A stretch of 42,244 nucleotides of DNA from JAVJSU01 sp040219275 (lineage in GTDB: Bacteria; Chloroflexota; Anaerolineae; Aggregatilineales; Phototrophicaceae): NCBI GenBank assembly GCA_040219275.1, contig JAVJSU010000060.1, positions 1-42,244 on the forward strand, written 5' to 3'. How positions within the stretch are numbered: the first letter of the stretch is position 1; each line of letters begins with the position of its first letter. Position numbers and translations under genes: made by a program. Below, in pieces: positions 26,127 to 33,565 of the stretch. A model generated the notes under the pieces. That model did no database searches, was not told where the DNA came from, and was given only the letters and a program-made list of their open reading frames with translations.

Positions 26127-26393
26127 ATGGTGAAAAAAGAGAAGCTCTACACACGCATCAGAAACAACCAGAAAAATGTTCGGTTTCAAGATTTTTGCAC
26201 CTTGATGGAGTATTTTGGTTTTGAATTGATACGAGTACGGGGATCACATCACCTATATCAACACATTGAAATCGACGATGTGATGAACGTATAGTCCACT
26301 AAAGAGAATTTGGCAAAAGCCTATCAGGTAAAGCAATTTTTGAAGTTGATAGATACTCATGATTTGAGTTTAGAGGGCGATTCTGATGAATAG
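26127..26393 (+). pseudogene. hicA: hicA toxin gene with an in-frame TAG
   Basis: Reading from ATG 26127 gives a HicA mRNA-interferase-like sequence: FQDFCTLMEYFGFELIRVRGSHHLY with the GSHH-Y active-site His present. Codon 56 is TAG (26292-26294), after which the same frame continues with KAYQVKQFLKLIDTHDLSL, the usual HicA C-terminus, to a stop at 26391-26393 that overlaps the hicB start. In intact HicA proteins this position is commonly Gln (N-[IV]-Q), so one C-to-T change explains the stop. The double-stranded-RNA-binding-fold protein would lose its last strand and helix and is probably dead. The partner hicB is intact. Confidence 0.82.
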
Positions 26394-26613
26394 TGAAACG
26401 CTGTACCCATATCACATTAATATATTCTATGATGCTGACGATGGGGATTACATCGCCGACGTACCGGATTTTAAGTTTATCTCCGCATTTGGTGATACGC
26501 CTCAGGACGCATTGCGCGAAGTGCTCATCGCACTAGAAATGACGATTGAAGTATATAAAGAGCAGGGAAAGCCCCTACCAGAAGCCAAGTATCGCCCTGA
26601 ATACATACGGTGA
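26386..26613 (+). CDS. hicB: HicB-type antitoxin, short form
   Basis: 75 aa. Typical partial RNase-H-fold HicB domain: YHINIFYDADDGDYIADVPDFKFISAFGDTPQDALREVLIALEMTIEVYKEQGKPLPE. It lacks the C-terminal helix-turn-helix or ribbon-helix-helix of longer HicB proteins, so it may not bind DNA itself. Its ATG overlaps the original hicA stop region (ATGAATAG), the classical hicAB arrangement. With hicA broken, it is an antitoxin without a working toxin, unless it counters a HicA encoded elsewhere. Confidence 0.9.
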   Translation: MNSETLYPYHINIFYDADDGDYIADVPDFKFISAFGDTPQDALREVLIALEMTIEVYKEQGKPLPEAKYRPEYIR

Positions 26614-26697
26614 TTTGTAGTCTCGTGGTTGAGTAGGATTTTTCACTTCCCGTACCCTGTCTTTTGCACCACTACGCAGGCATTTCCAGCCCACCGT

Positions 26698-26892
26698 TTA
26701 AGAAAGCGCTTCGGACAGTATGCCGATTACGGCTGTGATAACTCCGCCAAAACCGACGATGAAATATAGTTTGCGCTTCGTTTGCCAGCTGATTCCCGGC
26801 AAAAAATCGAGTCGACCTAGCCATGTCCAATCATTGATCGCGCCCACCATATACACCACGCCAATAATCCCCATACTCATATAAAATAGCAT
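26698..26892 (-). CDS. small two-helix membrane protein, possibly Imm17-like
   Basis: 64 aa from ATG 26892; a GGAG lies about 11 nt upstream. Longer in-frame upstream sequence reads like non-coding DNA. Two hydrophobic segments: MLFYMSMGIIGVVYMVGAI, and LYFIVGFGGVITAVIGIL. A polar link NDWTWLGRLDFLPGISWQTKRK joins them. The size, the early AINDW-W and the RKLYFIVGFGGVI element recall the immunity protein 17 family, but the match is by eye. It is transcribed away from the TIR-ITPase gene (starts 135 bp apart), so the two could share a control region and act together. Membrane effector, immunity protein or unrelated: undecided. Confidence 0.55.
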   Translation of the reverse strand: MLFYMSMGIIGVVYMVGAINDWTWLGRLDFLPGISWQTKRKLYFIVGFGGVITAVIGILSEALS

Positions 26893-27027
26893 CAATACGC
26901 ACTCCGTTAGCGTCTTAAAGGGTGAACATCGTCCATAACCATTGTACACCGTCGCGCTGAAAATCCGTGTACAATATGGCATTGATGATGACCTGCTCCC
27001 ACGCGGGGAGGGTTGGAGAAGAAGCGC

Positions 27028-28014
27028 ATGAAAATTTTCATCAGTTACGCTCATGCAGACACAGCACATCTGTTACCGATCCAGCAGGCGCTAGAGATTC
27101 ATGACATCTGGTTCGATCAACGCTTGTCTGTGGGGCAACAGTGGTGGGACGAGATCGAACAGCAGATCGCGCAGGCGGATTGCTTCATCTTCTTGCTATC
27201 ACCGCAGTCGCTCCAATCGGAATATTGCCAGAAAGAGTTAGCGCAGGCGCTCCGCTTGAACAAACCGATTGCGCCGGTGATGATCGCCGAGATGGACATT
27301 CCCGAAAAAATCAGCAAATTTCAGGTTATTCCCGTGCTGGATGGTTTTACGTCGGAAGCCACCGTGCGCCTGCTCAACGGGCTTTTCGAGATTGAGCGCC
27401 TCGTCTTCAACCCGCTTAAGCGCATCTCGCAGAAATTTGAAGCCTCGCCCACCCTCTCGGTCACGGAATTGTATTTCGCCACGACGAACCCCCACAAATT
27501 GCAGATGTACGAACAAATTCTCGGCACGCCGTTACAATCCGCGCCGATTGAACTTGAGGACATCCAACATTATGACGCGGGTGAGGTCGCCATTGATAAG
27601 GTGAAACGCGCCTATGACGTGCTGAAAAAGCCGGTCTTTGTGGAACAATCCGCGCTGGCAATCCGTGCGTGGGGTGGCTTGCCCGGTGGCTTGACATCGG
27701 CGTTTATTGTGCCAGCGGGACTGAGCAATATCTGCAAGATGCTCCAGCCGTTCAGCGACAAATATGCTGACGCGATCTCGGCGATTGCCTTCACAGATGG
27801 TCAGCTTGTGCGGAAGTTTGTGGGCGTTGTGCCGGGTGAAATTCCGCCGGAGCCACGCGGGGGCGGATATAGCTGGAACAACATTTTCATCCCGACGGGC
27901 TTTAGCAAAACGCTGGGCGAAATGAGCGACGATGAGATGCTGTCGATTTCCAGCCGTCGCCGTGCCTTGATTGAGTTTATGCGTTTCCTGCAAATGAATT
28001 ATGAAGTCAGTTAA
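27028..28014 (+). CDS. TIR domain fused to a Ham1/RdgB/ITPase-like domain
   Basis: 328 aa from ATG 27028, with GGAGAA 7 nt upstream. Residues 1-125 are a TIR domain: FISYAHAD, WFDQRLSVGQQWWDEIEQQIAQADCFIFLLSP and SEYCQKE, where Glu70 is in the position of the catalytic Glu of NAD-cleaving TIRs. Residues 147-325 follow the non-canonical purine NTP pyrophosphatase fold: FATTNPHK (150-157), GGLPG (216-220), FVGVVPGEI and a final SxRRRAL. Key residues differ from the usual enzyme: family ED-[ST]-x-L is EQSAL (Gln207), FGYDPIF is YSWNNIF (Asn284) and ISHR is ISSR (Ser309). I infer a nucleotide-sensing domain with weak or no hydrolysis that could switch on the TIR NADase. No signal peptide; cytoplasmic. 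Confidence 0.85.
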   Translation: MKIFISYAHADTAHLLPIQQALEIHDIWFDQRLSVGQQWWDEIEQQIAQADCFIFLLSPQSLQSEYCQKELAQALRLNKPIAPVMIAEMDIPEKISKFQVIPVLDGFTSEATVRLLNGLFEIERLVFNPLKRISQKFEASPTLSVTELYFATTNPHKLQMYEQILGTPLQSAPIELEDIQHYDAGEVAIDKVKRAYDVLKKPVFVEQSALAIRAWGGLPGGLTSAFIVPAGLSNICKMLQPFSDKYADAISAIAFTDGQLVRKFVGVVPGEIPPEPRGGGYSWNNIFIPTGFSKTLGEMSDDEMLSISSRRRALIEFMRFLQMNYEVS

Positions 28015-28072
28015 GCACTTTATCGAAAAGAAAAAGCCTAACGCAACGTTTTTTCCGTGTGTTGATGCCAAC

Positions 28073-28543
28073 CTACTCCGTTGGGACGAGCGAGCCTTTT
28101 GAATAATCGAAGGAGATCATCCGCGTCGGTTTGATCCGCACGAGGACAGGTTCCCACTTTTTCGCCATCTGTTGAGCATACGCCACCGCCGCATCATGAT
28201 TGCCGAAATAGCGCTCGAAGATGGTCACGCGTTTGGTGACCGCATCATTGAAATCCAGCGTGGCGAGTCCGTAAATCATCACGCCTTTGTAGGGCATGTC
28301 TGGTTGGTCAACCAGAACGGTGACACGGTTATCGCGTTGCATATTCTTCACTTTATGTTGGAGGGACTGTGTGCTGACGAGGATTTCGCCGTCGCGCCAC
28401 TCGTACCAGATGGGCATGGTGTGGGGTGTGCCGTCTGGATTGATGGTGCTGAGGCGTGCCAGTAAGCCGGGCTGTTGCAAAAATGCGTCGATTTCGTCGT
28501 TCGTCATGCCGGGCATCTGCGGGTACGTTTTCACTTCTTTCAT
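28073..28543 (-). CDS. pyridoxamine-5'-phosphate-oxidase-fold flavin/F420-binding protein
   Basis: 156 aa. Split-barrel PPOX-class protein. LARLSTINPDGTPHTMPIWYEWRDGEILVSTQSLQHKVKNMQRDNRVTVLVD is the characteristic cofactor-binding part, followed by VMIYGLATLDF. Such proteins bind FMN, F420 or haem and reduce or oxidise small molecules; which cofactor cannot be told. AAAGG sits 7 nt before the ATG at 28543. It is convergent with the TIR-ITPase gene (59 bp between stops), with no other functional link. Confidence 0.88.
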   Translation of the reverse strand: MKEVKTYPQMPGMTNDEIDAFLQQPGLLARLSTINPDGTPHTMPIWYEWRDGEILVSTQSLQHKVKNMQRDNRVTVLVDQPDMPYKGVMIYGLATLDFNDAVTKRVTIFERYFGNHDAAVAYAQQMAKKWEPVLVRIKPTRMISFDYSKGSLVPTE

Positions 28544-28779
28544 GAGGAACCTTTTCTGCTCGCAAATTCAGAAATTTCATCGTAGATTATAACATCGCTT
28601 CATTTTGAGGGATAATCAGGCTGATTGGGTATGGAAAATCCGCGTCACCATCTGCCCTTGCCAGAATCGCCAAACGGGTGGATTGATTTTCTGGTGAGGT
28701 TAGCCATTTGGCGGACTGCCCCGCCCCGCTATACTCTTATGCGTGCTAACAGTTCGACCACAGTTCAGGAGATTGGCTG

Positions 28780-29529
28780 ATGAAAATTGGTGTTGTGCAA
28801 ATAGAGTCCCTCAACGGCGACATCGACGGCAATATTGCCCGCCATGCCCATTTCGTCCGGTTGGCGGCAGAACAGAACGTTGAGTTGCTCGTCTTTCCAG
28901 AATTATCCCTGACGCAATACGATGCACCCAACGCGAAGGACATGGCGACGATTGCCAGCGATCCGCGCTTTGACGAATTGCAAGCAGTCGCCGATGAAAC
29001 ACGCGTCACTTTTTGCGCGGGAGTGCCGCTGAAAGCTGAGGACGGGAACACCATTTCCATGCTGATTTTTCAGCCAGAAAAAGCGATGATGGTTTATACG
29101 AAACACTATTTGCACGCTGATGAAGAGCCGTTTTTCGTGGCGGGGATGGCTGATTCCGGGCTGGTCACTGTCGCCGATGAGGTCGCGTTTGCCGTCTGTT
29201 ACGAAATATCTGTGGCGCAACATGCACAGGATGCCCACGAGCGGGGCGCATCGCTCTATGTTGCCAGCGTCGCCAAAACAGCGTCCGGCGTGGCGAACGC
29301 GCATGAACGCCTGAAATCCATAAGCCGCGACTATGGCATGACGGTGTTTTTATCGAATTGCATCGGTCCGGCGGATGGAAGTATCGGCGGTGGGCGCTCG
29401 GCGATCTGGAACGCGGCGGGTGAGATCATTGCGGAGATGGACGACGCGCAAGAGGGTTTTATTGTGTATGATCCGCAATTGTCGCATCTTCCGGCGGAGG
29501 TCGTTCCGGTGACGTTGATACGTTCATGA
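28780..29529 (+). CDS. carbon-nitrogen hydrolase (nitrilase superfamily)
   Basis: 249 aa, single-domain. The catalytic triad is visible: Glu41 (LLVFPELSLT), Lys108 (MVYTKHYLHADEEPFF) and Cys140 (FAVCYEIS). These enzymes hydrolyse amides or nitriles through a thioester with the Cys. The CYEIS motif and GGRSAIWNAAGEIIAEMD segment fit the aliphatic amidase/omega-amidase-like branches, but the substrate is not clear. CAGGAG lies upstream of the ATG. A DUF433 gene follows closely on the same strand, with no evident functional link. Confidence 0.92.
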   Translation: MKIGVVQIESLNGDIDGNIARHAHFVRLAAEQNVELLVFPELSLTQYDAPNAKDMATIASDPRFDELQAVADETRVTFCAGVPLKAEDGNTISMLIFQPEKAMMVYTKHYLHADEEPFFVAGMADSGLVTVADEVAFAVCYEISVAQHAQDAHERGASLYVASVAKTASGVANAHERLKSISRDYGMTVFLSNCIGPADGSIGGGRSAIWNAAGEIIAEMDDAQEGFIVYDPQLSHLPAEVVPVTLIRS

Positions 29530-29565
29530 TACAATGATTTGAAATGCCGTGACGGAGACAGGGTT

Positions 29566-29916
29566 TTGACCGTGACAGATGCACCGATCACCGAAATTAT
29601 CCCGATTTATACCGATCAAGATAGCAGACTGCGCGTAGGCGGAACACGCGTCCTATTGGATTTGATCGTCCACGCGTATCATCAAGGCGAAACACCGGAA
29701 CATATCGTCCAGATGTACCCCACCCTCACACCCGATCAGGTCTATCTCGCTATCGGTTACTATCTACGCCATCGTGAGACAGTTGATGCCTACATCCGCC
29801 GGATGGAGGAAGAAGCCGAGCATCTGCAACGTGTGTTGGAAAATGAATATCCGCCGACACTCACAAAGGCGGACTTATTGGCACGTCTACAGGCAAAGCG
29901 AAACAGCACATCGTAA
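29566..29916 (+). CDS. DUF433 protein (orphan antitoxin-like)
   Basis: 116 aa from TTG 29566, chosen because GGAG is 8 nt upstream; an earlier TTG (29539) and later GTG (29572) are alternatives. The DUF433 core is seen: VGGTRVLLDLIVHAYHQGETPEHIVQMYPTLTPDQVYLAIGYYLRHRETVDAYI. This is a winged-helix-like domain often found as the antitoxin of DUF5615 (PIN-like) toxins. Here no DUF5615 gene follows, so it is an orphan or acts alone. It starts 36 bp after the nitrilase gene and may be co-transcribed with it. Confidence 0.85.
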   Translation: MTVTDAPITEIIPIYTDQDSRLRVGGTRVLLDLIVHAYHQGETPEHIVQMYPTLTPDQVYLAIGYYLRHRETVDAYIRRMEEEAEHLQRVLENEYPPTLTKADLLARLQAKRNSTS

Positions 29917-30082
29917 TATCGGCAAAGCCACTTACATTCCCATGACTTAATTTTAGGTGTAACAGGCACGGCAAAAGTGGATTCTTGAAGGGTAGAAGCT
30001 AATCGGCGCAGTTGCCCGCCTTGTAAACACGCCTATAATCAACTTAACATGCAAAAAATAGCATAGATGGTCAACGGGCTTC

Positions 30083-30652
30083 ATGGAACGAATCACCAAA
30101 CCGATGAGAATAGTGAGACAGCAATGGGCATTGGATGTGTTTCTTCCAATCGTCATTTTCAGCGTTACTGCGCTTGTCTCGGTCATGCTTTTGTTGATGA
30201 TTCTTCCACAAGACTTTAAAGAGTTTCTGGACAAGTTGGTCTTGACGTTGATGAGTCTCAATTTGGGATTAATCGCGTTGAACCTCTATTATGTTGAGTG
30301 GCGACGACTAAGAGATTTAGAGTCTGATGGGTTGGCGGTGCGGTTATTGTTGCTCTTGAGCGTGTGGCTTATCCATAATCTTTTCTTAGTATTCCCTGTC
30401 ATCATGGGTCAAGACACGCTGATCTGGAATCATCAGGCAAATAATGGAATCCCAAACCTATTGCATTATATTGCACTGATGATGATCCAATTTGTATGGG
30501 GATCGTTAAATATGCGGGCTTGGCGCTATTTCGATGAAGACACGCCAAAATTCATCCGATTAGCGGTTTATAATTCCCAGTTGGTTTTTGTCGTGTCTTT
30601 GATCCCCGTGATGCTCTGGTCTTTTACGTCACTTGTTTGTGCCTGTAGTTAA
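30083..30652 (+). CDS. multi-pass membrane protein of unknown function
   Basis: 189 aa with four hydrophobic segments at about residues 18-42, 52-70, 87-108 and 128-145, and a fifth at about 165-186 ending VCACS. No recognised family motif. Two short soluble links carry most charges. It overlaps the stop of a convergent propeller-type membrane protein by 4 bp. No clear Shine-Dalgarno is visible. Function unknown. Confidence 0.7.
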   Translation: MERITKPMRIVRQQWALDVFLPIVIFSVTALVSVMLLLMILPQDFKEFLDKLVLTLMSLNLGLIALNLYYVEWRRLRDLESDGLAVRLLLLLSVWLIHNLFLVFPVIMGQDTLIWNHQANNGIPNLLHYIALMMIQFVWGSLNMRAWRYFDEDTPKFIRLAVYNSQLVFVVSLIPVMLWSFTSLVCACS

Positions 30653-31518
30653 GTTGATGGAAATGCGCGTCGGTAGGCGATTTCAACCTTTTCCCACCAA
30701 AATGTGAGGACGAGTGCAAGCATAACGGCAAGCACGCCAACAATAATATTGGTGACACTGCCCGTATCCACAAAGACACTTACATCCAACCCGGTAGGCA
30801 AATCCCATTGTGGACGCTCTCTTTCAGGAGGTGTCAAATTCAACTCAGCAGTGAGCGTTGAGTCGACATTACGCACTCTACCATCCAGTGTGCTGACCAC
30901 AAAGCGCTCATCGGTTTCCACATAAACGTATTGACTGTCTTCTGACCACAAGAGCAGATACCCTGACCAATCTTCCGTAAAACTGTACAGGTTTCGGGTC
31001 GTTTGTCCGTCTCTGTTTATGAGGATAACATGCTTATCCACCCCTACGGCATTACGGTGCGTACATTCCAAATGATCGTTATCAAGGATTACAACTGCAA
31101 CCCACTCAGAATCCGGTGACCATACAGGAGTACGGCACAAATTTACCTGAGTGTTGCCGTTAATCATTAGTGCGTGTATCTGGCTGGTGGGCACATCGGC
31201 TAAGTGGATGCGATTCTGGTCAATAAAGAAAACCCGATCACGATCCGGTGAGATAAGAAGGTAGTTCAAATTATCGCCCAACTGGTAATGGTTCGCATAA
31301 TCATCTGTGCGGGCGATAAAACTTTCACTGCGCTCCGCTTGACGATAATTAACATGAACGAGGAGACTCTCATCGTTTGAGAGCGAATACCAATACAGGT
31401 CAATGCGCTCGGATTGCAAATAAAAATTGGTGAATGCAAGGGTCATCCCGCCGAGAAAGAGCATCCAACTGACGAAGAAACGGATCATCGGGGCGAAGCG
31501 GGCAATGGTGATGTTCAT
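30649..31518 (-). CDS. membrane protein with extracytoplasmic propeller-like domain
   Basis: 289 aa. An N-terminal hydrophobic segment (about 9-29) and a C-terminal one (VTNIIVGVLAVMLALVLTFWW, about 252-275) bracket a soluble domain of about 220 residues. That domain carries blade-like motifs: LNYLLISPDRDRVFFIDQNRIHLADV, TPVWSPDSEWVAVVILD and LLLWSEDSQYVYVETDE. Only three to four blades fit, fewer than in a complete propeller. It converges with the membrane protein at 30083. Role unknown; perhaps a sensor or anchoring partner of it. Confidence 0.7.
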   Translation of the reverse strand: MNITIARFAPMIRFFVSWMLFLGGMTLAFTNFYLQSERIDLYWYSLSNDESLLVHVNYRQAERSESFIARTDDYANHYQLGDNLNYLLISPDRDRVFFIDQNRIHLADVPTSQIHALMINGNTQVNLCRTPVWSPDSEWVAVVILDNDHLECTHRNAVGVDKHVILINRDGQTTRNLYSFTEDWSGYLLLWSEDSQYVYVETDERFVVSTLDGRVRNVDSTLTAELNLTPPERERPQWDLPTGLDVSVFVDTGSVTNIIVGVLAVMLALVLTFWWEKVEIAYRRAFPST

Positions 31519-31599
31519 GGTTTGTCTGCCATCTGTGCGTTTGACTTTACAAGACTGTATGTCCTAGTGGTTAGTCTATACCATAAGGCGGATTATCGC

Positions 31600-32073
31600 T
31601 TATTTCACAATTCTGTAAGTAAAGGAACTGCCCCTTGAGAGAAAAACCAGATCGCTTAGTTGCTCAAGAATGGGGCGGATTTGCTTCTCCCATTTGTAAC
31701 ATTGATCGGAGAGTTCATCCCTCGTCATGTCTTGCATATGCTCAATGTCCGGCAAGATTGAACATATCACATCTATATCGTCATCCCTTTTACCCTGCTT
31801 GATGAGCGAATGGAGATTATTAACAAACCAGTTGAAATTAAAACGATCTATGTCCCCAACATCCCATTCAACGATTTCGCCAGTCTCCACATGCGTTAGG
31901 CGGCAACCGGGACCATGAAGAAAATAAGCCCACTCGTTGTCTTCGCCCCAAAAACCCGTTTGGGGAATTTTCACCCAATCGTGTCTTAAGCCTTCCCACA
32001 ATTCTGGCTTATCAACCGCATCAATATAGCGCAAAGTCAAATCGGGGCGTAAATCGCGCATGGCATCCAGCAA
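31600..32073 (-). CDS. DUF6896-like protein, N-terminus displaced by a likely frameshift
   Basis: 157 aa from a TTG at 32073. The core WAYFLHGPGCRLTHVETGEIVEWDVGDIDRFNFNWFVNNL resembles DUF6896 (HGxGC followed by D/E-rich strand and a F-x-W segment). The true start is doubtful. A good ATG with GGAGA 8 nt upstream lies at 32144 in the next frame and reads MGTLTELQSTTLSLAKK up to a run of six A. Shifting frame by -1 there continues smoothly into IRAETIGLLDAMRDLRPDL of this ORF. A base lost in the A-run, a sequencing error or programmed slippage would all fit. Function unknown. Confidence 0.6.
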   Translation of the reverse strand: MLDAMRDLRPDLTLRYIDAVDKPELWEGLRHDWVKIPQTGFWGEDNEWAYFLHGPGCRLTHVETGEIVEWDVGDIDRFNFNWFVNNLHSLIKQGKRDDDIDVICSILPDIEHMQDMTRDELSDQCYKWEKQIRPILEQLSDLVFLSRGSSFTYRIVK

Positions 32074-32186
32074 ACCGATTGTCTCTGCGCGAATTTTTTG
32101 GCAAGCGATAGGGTTGTCGATTGCAACTCAGTCAGCGTACCCATATTTGGTTCTCCAATACATTTTTTTACATCCAAGAAAACGGC

Positions 32187-33206
32187 TTACCCCATCAGCC
32201 AGCGGGACGCGTCCAGCGCGAAGTAGGTCAGGATCATATCTGCGCCTGCCCGTTTGATGCCCGTCAGACTTTCTAGCGCGGTGCGTTGCAGATCCAGCCA
32301 GCCGTTTTGCGCCGCCGCGTGGATCATGCTGTATTCGCCGCTGACCTGATACGCCGCGATGGGCAAATTGTAAGTTGCGCGCACGCTCGCCAGAATATCG
32401 AGATAGGGCATGGCGGGCTTGACGATCAACATATCCGCGCCTTCACGCACATCAATCTCCACCTCTTTAATGGCTTCGCGGGCGTTGGCGGGATCCATTT
32501 GATAGCTGTTGCGATCCCCGAACGTCGGCGGACTTTCTGCCGCATCACGGAACGGTCCGTAAAATCCGCTGGCATATTTCGCCGCGTAGCTCATGATGCA
32601 GACGTGCGTGTGTCCGTTGGCATCCAACGCCGAGCGGATCGCGCCGACCATGCCGTCGATCATGCCAGATGGCGCGATGATGTCCGCCCCCGCTGACGCA
32701 TGAACCGCCGAAGCCAGACCGAGCAAGTCCAGCGTGGGGTCGTTGAGCAGATAACCATGCGGTAGCGCCGGATTATAATGCGCGTCGTCGGGCAGGTTGA
32801 TGATCCCGCAATGCCCATGATCGGTGTATTCGCAGAAGCACATATCCGAGATGACGACCATCTCCGGCAGGGCATTTTTGATCTCACGGATGGCGCGGGG
32901 CACGATGCCGTCGGGATTAGTGTTATCTGTGCCACACGCGTCTTTATGTTCGGGGATGCCGAAGAGGATCACCGCCGGAACGCCGAGCGTCCACGCCTCT
33001 TTTGCCAGCGCGACCACGCGATCCACGCTGACCTGTTTTTGTCCGGGCATGGAGGCGATGGGGCGTTCTTCATCGTCGCCATAGCGCACGAAAATCGGGT
33101 AGATAAAATCGTCCGGCGTGAGGATGGTTTCGCGCATCATACGGCGCAGGGCATCGGTGCGGCGTAATCGGCGCGGGCGGATAATCGGGTTGTCGTTTTG
33201 AGTCAT
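32187..33206 (-). CDS. hemB: delta-aminolevulinic acid dehydratase (porphobilinogen synthase)
   Basis: 339 aa from ATG 33206; a longer in-frame form at 33260 adds 18 unlike residues. It condenses two 5-aminolevulinate molecules to porphobilinogen. Active-site zinc ligands Cys123, Cys125 and Cys133 (DMCFCEYTDHGHCG) mark the zinc-dependent type. Schiff-base lysines are Lys210 (SYAAKYAS) and Lys263 (MLIVKPAMPY). Same strand as hemA-hemC-hemD, but separated from hemD by about 360 bp holding a multi-hairpin repeat, so it may have its own promoter. Firm call. Confidence 0.97.
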   Translation of the reverse strand: MTQNDNPIIRPRRLRRTDALRRMMRETILTPDDFIYPIFVRYGDDEERPIASMPGQKQVSVDRVVALAKEAWTLGVPAVILFGIPEHKDACGTDNTNPDGIVPRAIREIKNALPEMVVISDMCFCEYTDHGHCGIINLPDDAHYNPALPHGYLLNDPTLDLLGLASAVHASAGADIIAPSGMIDGMVGAIRSALDANGHTHVCIMSYAAKYASGFYGPFRDAAESPPTFGDRNSYQMDPANAREAIKEVEIDVREGADMLIVKPAMPYLDILASVRATYNLPIAAYQVSGEYSMIHAAAQNGWLDLQRTALESLTGIKRAGADMILTYFALDASRWLMG

Positions 33207-33255
33207 GATGGTTGGTTCAATTCCACTATCGCTCGCCGGAAAGAGAAAAAAGCAT

Positions 33256-33290
33256 AACACAAAGGCGCAAAGACACGAAGACGCAGAGAC
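33256..33290. repeat. short degenerate intergenic repeat (CGCAAAGAC type)
   Basis: AACACAAAGGCGCAAAGAC followed by ACGAAGACGCAGAGA: a degenerate run of 8-9-bp units. Related text appears near 11310 (CTTTGGTTCTTTGCGTCCCTG) and 18181 (TCTCCGCGTTCTCTGTGGC). These look like copies of a common short intergenic repeat in both orientations. Function unknown. Confidence 0.5.
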
Positions 33291-33367
33291 TATTATTCAT
33301 GTCACGAAAAATCGGCGGGCGACCCCAATTTTTAAACCTAGAAGTGTGACCGATGTTGTCGCAACGT

Positions 33368-33510
33368 GCCGCCAATGGCTGAAACCCATTGGCTATGATG
33401 CCGTAAAACCCACCTAAAGGTGGCTTGTCTTCACGAATGTTTGCCTAAACGAGCCTGCTTCAGCAGGGTTTTACACAATAATTCTAGCATTGGGGTTTCA
33501 GCCCAATGCA
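33368..33510 (-). repeat. multi-hairpin dispersed repeat, copy B
   Basis: About 143 bp, opposite orientation to copy A. Outer hairpins GCCAATGGCTGAAACCCATTGGC and GCATTGGGGTTTCAGCCCAATGC enclose ACCCACCTAAAGGTGGCT and AGCCTGCTTCAGCAGGGTT. The second hairpin has compensating changes against copy A (CCACCT/AGGTGG for CCCACT/AGTGGG). Located between hemD and hemB. Confidence 0.82.
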
Positions 33511-33565
33511 ATCTTGTCGAGCAATTTTCAATCGGATATCGCATAAATTCGATCACTATTTATCG

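Noticed and set aside
27532..28071. Minus-strand ORF of 179 codons opposite the TIR-ITPase gene
   Set aside because: Antisense shadow; the plus frame has recognisable domains along its full length.
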